Source: Metopolophium dirhodum (taxonomy: Eukaryota; Arthropoda; Insecta; Hemiptera; Aphididae). Taken from it: a stretch of 64,000 nt of DNA. Both the position numbers and the translations under genes were made by a program. Positions 59,328 to 64,000 of this stretch are shown piece by piece. The stretch lies in the NCBI RefSeq assembly GCF_019925205.1, contig NC_083562.1, positions 9,114,001 through 9,178,000 on the forward strand, in the 5' to 3' direction. The notes beneath the pieces are model-generated. The model saw only the letters and a list, made by a program, of their open reading frames with translations, did not search any database and was not told where the DNA came from. Each line of letters begins with the position of its first letter. Within the stretch, counting starts at the first letter, position 1.

Positions 59328-62300
59328 ATGACTGAAGAAGAAGCTGTAAGTATAATTAAGTGTACCTTAGTAATGTTTTTATTTATAATCTACTGTTCTC
59401 TATGTTAAACGTTGTCTATAATTTAATCATTGGTCAAAAATCTAAACAATCTAAATATGAATTACCACACGAGTGTTATTTTTTGATATAATACAACTTA
59501 ATGATATTGACATTGTTCATTCTTGTCTTTTAATCATAGTTTAAATAAATATTTTTAGTGTTAAGATAAATATCAAAAATCTATTATTTTCCTAAAATTA
59601 AATCAATGTTTTTATTAAATGTATGCTTTTGGAAAATGGTTTTAATTCATATTATTCAAATTGATATTTTTTTGACCCAAAAATTATAGTGTTTATTACT
59701 TACAGTTAAAATGTAATTGAGATGCTCTACTTCTAAGAAGAGAACTATGTACCTATATCGTGTATAATATTGTATTACAGTTATTTGATTACCATTGAAA
59801 TTCATTACATTAACTCTCATTAAATATATTTATAATTTTTAGTTATTTGATCCTTCCATCAAGAAGAAAAAGAAGAAGAAGAAGTTTGACTTAGACAGCG
59901 CTTTAGCTTCTGAAGCTGGTGTTGATGGTAATAATGAACAAACATTAGATAAAGAAAACCAGGAACCAGTGCCGGACCTTGATGAATTTGATGGTAAGTT
60001 ATATATATATTATTATCTATTATTGAGAACTATAAACATTTTTAATTTGACATTGTATTTATTTATTGATATATAAAGCTATAATTTTACTAGTTTGACT
60101 CGTATTCTGATGAATCTTTTACTTGAATTGACATAATAAATGTAAAAATTCTATCGTACATTTACTATAATTTGTACATTACTAATATTATTTATACATT
60201 TAAAAAGGTTTATGTAATTTGTATTTACAGATGGAAACCTGGATCTTGACAACTTCGGTAAGAAAAAGAAAAAGAAAAAAAAGGGCACAATAAATTTAGA
60301 TGATTTAGAAAGTGCATTACCTGATACATCATCAGCAATGGAAAATGGTGATGGCCAAGGAGAGGCTATGGATGTAAGTTTTTCTTTTTTTCTTTTATAA
60401 ATGTTTTATTTATTTATTATTGTTGGTATTGCAGGATGATATTGATTTAAATATGGACTTTTCAAAAACAAAAAAGAAAAAGAAAAGGAAGAAAGATATA
60501 GATGAATTAGTTGCTGAAGAAATGGATAAGAAAGGTGACAAATTTGATGACAGTAAGTGTTTTCCACTTTTTCATTTAATAAGGTTGACAATCCTTTATA
60601 TGATTTTATTCAAATTTACATGCTTTAACGATGGCCAGTGGAATTTTGAGTCTGGTAAGGGTTTTGATAAGGTCAAAGTTATTGTGTAGAGAAAATTTAA
60701 TCTGAACTCACTACCTATTAGTATTTCTACAATAATAATTTCTGCAGCCAATTAAAATGTGGTTCCGTATTTGAAACGGTAGATATATTCTCAATCAATA
60801 TCCAAAAATTAGAATATGCATAATAAATATTAAATAGTTTAGCAAACTATAAGTTAGGTGGGTATACTCTACACTTAATTTAATAAACCTTTTAAGACCA
60901 ATTGGGCTCAAAAACCCATAAAGTTTAATAAATAAAAATAGTAATTTAATTACAATTTCATACATGTATTATTTATTTTGATGAATAAATATAGTGTATT
61001 TTCATTTTTCATATATGAATAATGTTGACTGAGACATTATTTTCAAATTTTGTTAGTTCTATGTTGTAGATTTTTAATTACTATACAAAAGCAAACAATT
61101 TTTAAATTAAATCAGTCACTGTTATGTGACATGGATATTATACTGTTATTAAATTCAACAATATATTTTTTATTTTCCAGCAACTGATGGTGAAAGTCAC
61201 ACGTGGTTTGGTTCTGATCGTGATTACACATATGATGAACTTTTAACTAGAGTATTTGAGATAATGCGAGAAAAAAATCCTGATATGGTTGCGGGTAAAA
61301 AACAAAAGTTTGTTATGCGCCCACCACAAGTAGTCCGAATAGGTACCAAAAAAACGTCTTTTGCAAACTTTACAGAAATATGCAAAACGTAAGAATATAT
61401 TTTGAATGCTTGATTTTAAGATAATATGTTTTAATAGTATATTTATTGTTTAGTTTACATCGTCAGCCAAAACATTTGTTAGATTTCTTGTTAGCTGAAT
61501 TAGGTACCAGTGGTTCAGTGGATGGTAATAGCCAGCTTATAATCAAAGGTCGTTTTCAGCAAAAACAAATTGAAAATGTACTCAGAAGATATATAAAAGA
61601 ATATGTTACCTGTCATACATGTCGTTCACCTGAAACCATCTTGCAGAAAGACACTCGTCTGTTTTTCTTGCAGTGTGAAACTTGTGGCTCACGATGTTCT
61701 GTTGCCAGTATTAAGTCTGGTTTCCAGGTAAAAAATATTCACATTATTATTATTGTTTATTTTTTATAAGTAGCAAATCTTTCTAGAAATTTTATTATTA
61801 AACACTTAAGCCTATTTCATAAAGTATTGATACTAAACTTAATGATTTACCTCAATTTTATAACAAACTTAAAAAAAAAAACATAATAGAATATTTTATT
61901 ACTGAATAAAGTGTTCAGTTAAAAGCTAATATCACAATTAGGCCTTTGCTTAGTTTGTAACCTACCTGGAAGTTTTAGATGTAGTGAGTGGACCTACTGA
62001 AAAAATATTCAATTTATTTCGATAAAATAATATATAATTCAAATATTTATATAATATTGAACAAAAAAATGTATTAAAAATAACATTGTATAATATATAA
62101 AGCATACATTTTTTTTTATCTTCCAAAAAAATGTATGAACAAATTGTTAGAATTTGTTATTGAGCAGTTAGGTTATTTTTAATTTAGTAGTACCAATATT
62201 CAGCTTGATGGCATGTCAATAGATTTCTATTGGTTCCGTGCATTTTTATTAATATCTTGAATTTTATTATTTTAATATTGACCATAAAAATGCAATTGTT

Positions 62301-62732
62301 TCTGTATTAGCTCCATTTACTGGATTTACAAAATTTTTTGAATGATTGGCAGTTAAATGAATATAGTCAATATCTTTCAGACCAGTATGATTTTCATTAA
62401 TTTACTAGAAGAGTACTCCCAGCAAAACTTTTCTTTAGATAATTGGAGGAATTTATATATTTTTATCTCAGTTCTTTTAAAATTACAGTAGGTCATAATA
62501 TGTTAAACGAATACCTAAAATTCTAGCCCATAATATCTGTTATCTACTAATTGAAATATTTAATTGTTTTAATTTTGGTAAATTTTAGATTAAATCAGTT
62601 TGACTCATTCTTAATAAAATTTTTAACAATTCGTTAAAATATTCTGCGTATTTAATATTTTTTGTAATTTTTTTATTTTGTTTACAGGCCGTCACTGGAA
62701 AACGTGCAGCTATCAGAGCAAAAACTGCATAA
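59328..62732 (+). CDS. eIF2beta: Translation initiation factor eIF2 subunit beta, 318 aa, 7 exons
   Basis: eIF2 beta is part of the GTP-binding trimer that carries initiator tRNA to the 40S ribosome. Exons: 59328-59345, 59843-59993, 60231-60373, 60435-60552, 61181-61388, 61454-61727 and 62688-62732, in total 957 nt with all phases consistent. The N-terminus starts MTEEEALFDPS and has three lysine blocks (eight Lys after SI, eight Lys after NFG, and KKKKKRKK after SKT); such K-boxes bind eIF5 and eIF2B epsilon. The conserved core follows (YTYDELLTRVFEIMREKNPD, KFVMRPPQVVRIGTKKTSFA, HRQPKHLLDFLLAELGTSGS). The zinc-binding domain has CHTC and CETCGSRC. The end is AAIRAKTA. Length and domain order are normal for an animal eIF2 beta. 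The start is the first ATG and gives the expected MTEEE-like N-terminus. Confidence 0.97.
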
Positions 62733-62781
62733 ATACTATAATATATTTTCTCTTGCGTGCTATACTAGTTCAGCAAAATAT

Positions 62782-62795
62782 AATAAAATAAATAT
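62782..62795 (+). terminator. Poly(A) signals of eIF2 beta
   Basis: Overlapping AATAAA hexamers start about 50 bases after the stop codon; another AATAAA lies near 62851. The interval 62800-63390 beyond is AT-rich, with nothing else supported. Confidence 0.6.
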
Positions 62796-63399
62796 CACAT
62801 TTTTACAAATTCAAAAATATGTTCTTATTATTATGATAAACATTTATTGTAATAAACCCTACAGATATTAAAACAATCTAAAATTTGTTTTCCAAATGTT
62901 TATATTGCCTAGTTCCATCTGTTTATTGAAACACATTTAAAAAATTTTAAAGCAGACTTTTTATAACCATTTTGAAATTATATTATATTATACAAAATTA
63001 AACATAGTTAAATGCTTTTTTAGCTAATGTCTTTCAATAATTTACTTCTATATTTAATATTTATGTAAACTACATTATTATTAAAACTTTTGTAAATGGG
63101 ACTGAACTAATAACAGAGAAATAATTAAAATTTGTATTTATTTTGAGTGAAAATTATAGTAGATAATTTTGAAATAATTTTTGTTTTTGTTTTTATTGGA
63201 ATTTAATAACTTAAGAGGTTACAACCCCATGTTTGTCTCTTTCTTATAAATGTATAACAGACTATATAACAAATTTCTGTTGAGCAGTTCTAATTTTGTG
63301 TACTAAACTTATTAATTGACTTGAATGAATTGAGCTATTATCAAAATTAAAGGTACAATTAATATTATCTATACTTTTCAATTTATTTATGGGTTTCTA

Positions 63400-63615
63400 C
63401 CATGACTAAATAGATAGGTATGATCATATAAGTACGTGTTCTCGTCCATTCCAGATTATAAGAAAATATAATTCAAAAATAATAATTTTTAAAATATAGT
63501 CTAGTGTTGATAATATGAATAAGATAATGAGAAGCTCAACTGAGTAATTGACATGGTCTGAAGGGGAATCTGCGTATCAGTAAAAATGTTATCATACCTA
63601 TCTATTTAGTCATGT
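63400..63615. mobile_element. MITE with ~24-bp inverted ends, TA flanks
   Basis: CATGACTAAATAGATAGGTA at 63401 is repeated as its complement ending at 63614. TA dinucleotides flank both sides (63398-63399 and 63616-63617), as for Tc1/mariner-type insertion. The terminal base of the two ends differs. There is no open frame. Confidence 0.7.
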
Positions 63616-63617
63616 TA

Positions 63618-64000
63618 TAACCTATCTGCTGTATTGCCTGTATTTGCCCATGGTACTAACTATTATTTTGGTCAAATATTTTATATCAAATTATCAACAA
63701 TTATCTTGCCATAGTTAACCCATTAATAAATAAAATTTAAAATTGTATACAATTATATATCTTACTAATTCTATCAGTTCACTAATTATTAAGAGTACAA
63801 TAACAATTATTAGTAACTGTATATTTCTCACATTTAGATATGGTCTGTGAATATTAATAGGGAATAATAAATGTAATATTTGTGATTAACAATAATTGAA
63901 AACATATGACAGTAAGTGTTCATTATTGATCCATAAATGAAAAATAGTATGATTTTTATTTTTTACTAATAATTAAAAATTAAATTATACATTTATTTAA
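63618..64000. other. AT-rich end of window
   Basis: No gene, repeat end or RNA could be supported. Confidence 0.5.

Noticed and set aside
1..64000. tRNA genes
   Set aside because: I looked for T-loop-like GGTTCGANTCC motifs with partner arms and found none convincing; a covariance search would be decisive.

Overview
The window looks like nuclear DNA of a hemipteran insect, most likely an aphid. It is strongly AT-rich and its genes have short exons with GT/AG introns. It carries short TTAGG-type runs, many GTAGGTA-like simple motifs, and a very dense, nested population of DNA transposons. The species assignment is an inference; I recognise families, not a specific genome.

Only the right end (about 53.4-62.8 kb) is ordinary gene space. 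A 15-exon gene on the minus strand encodes a complete ADAM10/Kuzbanian-type metalloprotease (845 codons). It lies head-to-head with a 7-exon plus-strand gene for translation initiation factor eIF2 beta (318 codons), and the two share a 648-bp divergent promoter region. Both models close exactly in phase.

The left 50 kb is a mosaic of duplications and mobile elements. Block A (1-6239) recurs at 26811-33049, almost base for base. It contains a LINE relic, a 3.5-kb segment bounded by long inverted repeats, and a CpG-rich core. Each A copy runs into an array of the same ~231-bp satellite (6240-8497 and 33050-41007); the second array is organised into a 693-bp, three-monomer higher-order repeat. 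Block B (about 9.29-12.34 kb) recurs at about 45.88-50.35 kb, and block C (17.64-18.41 kb) at 42.02-43.74 kb. B and C are more diverged than A and lie in the opposite order, so the region was duplicated more than once and rearranged.

Between the blocks lie several well-defined elements. A 2.8-kb Mutator-like element has a 9-bp target duplication, long terminal arms built of tandem repeats, and an internal exon. There is a hAT element with an 8-bp target duplication, into which a second small transposon jumped in only one copy. A jockey-type LINE retains ORF1 but no ORF2. A 5S-rRNA-like SINE, several MITEs and a hAT transposase remnant are also present.

Gene fragments in the mosaic are the last two exons of a CRAL-TRIO protein (13.7-14.0 kb), a run of collagen Gly-X-Y exons (45.0-46.2 kb, minus) with a broken duplicate exon at 9.3 kb, a Myb/SANT-like fragment at 18.4-18.7 kb, and unidentified coding-like segments at 8.5-9.1 and 19.4-19.85 kb. 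The most novel protein candidate is a lineage-restricted-looking repeat protein at 43713-44686 (minus). It has two ~85-residue internal repeats, a decayed third, and a basic Cys-Cys tail. A set of diverged exon-like modules, each ending in a splice donor, is repeated across 20.9-28.1 kb.
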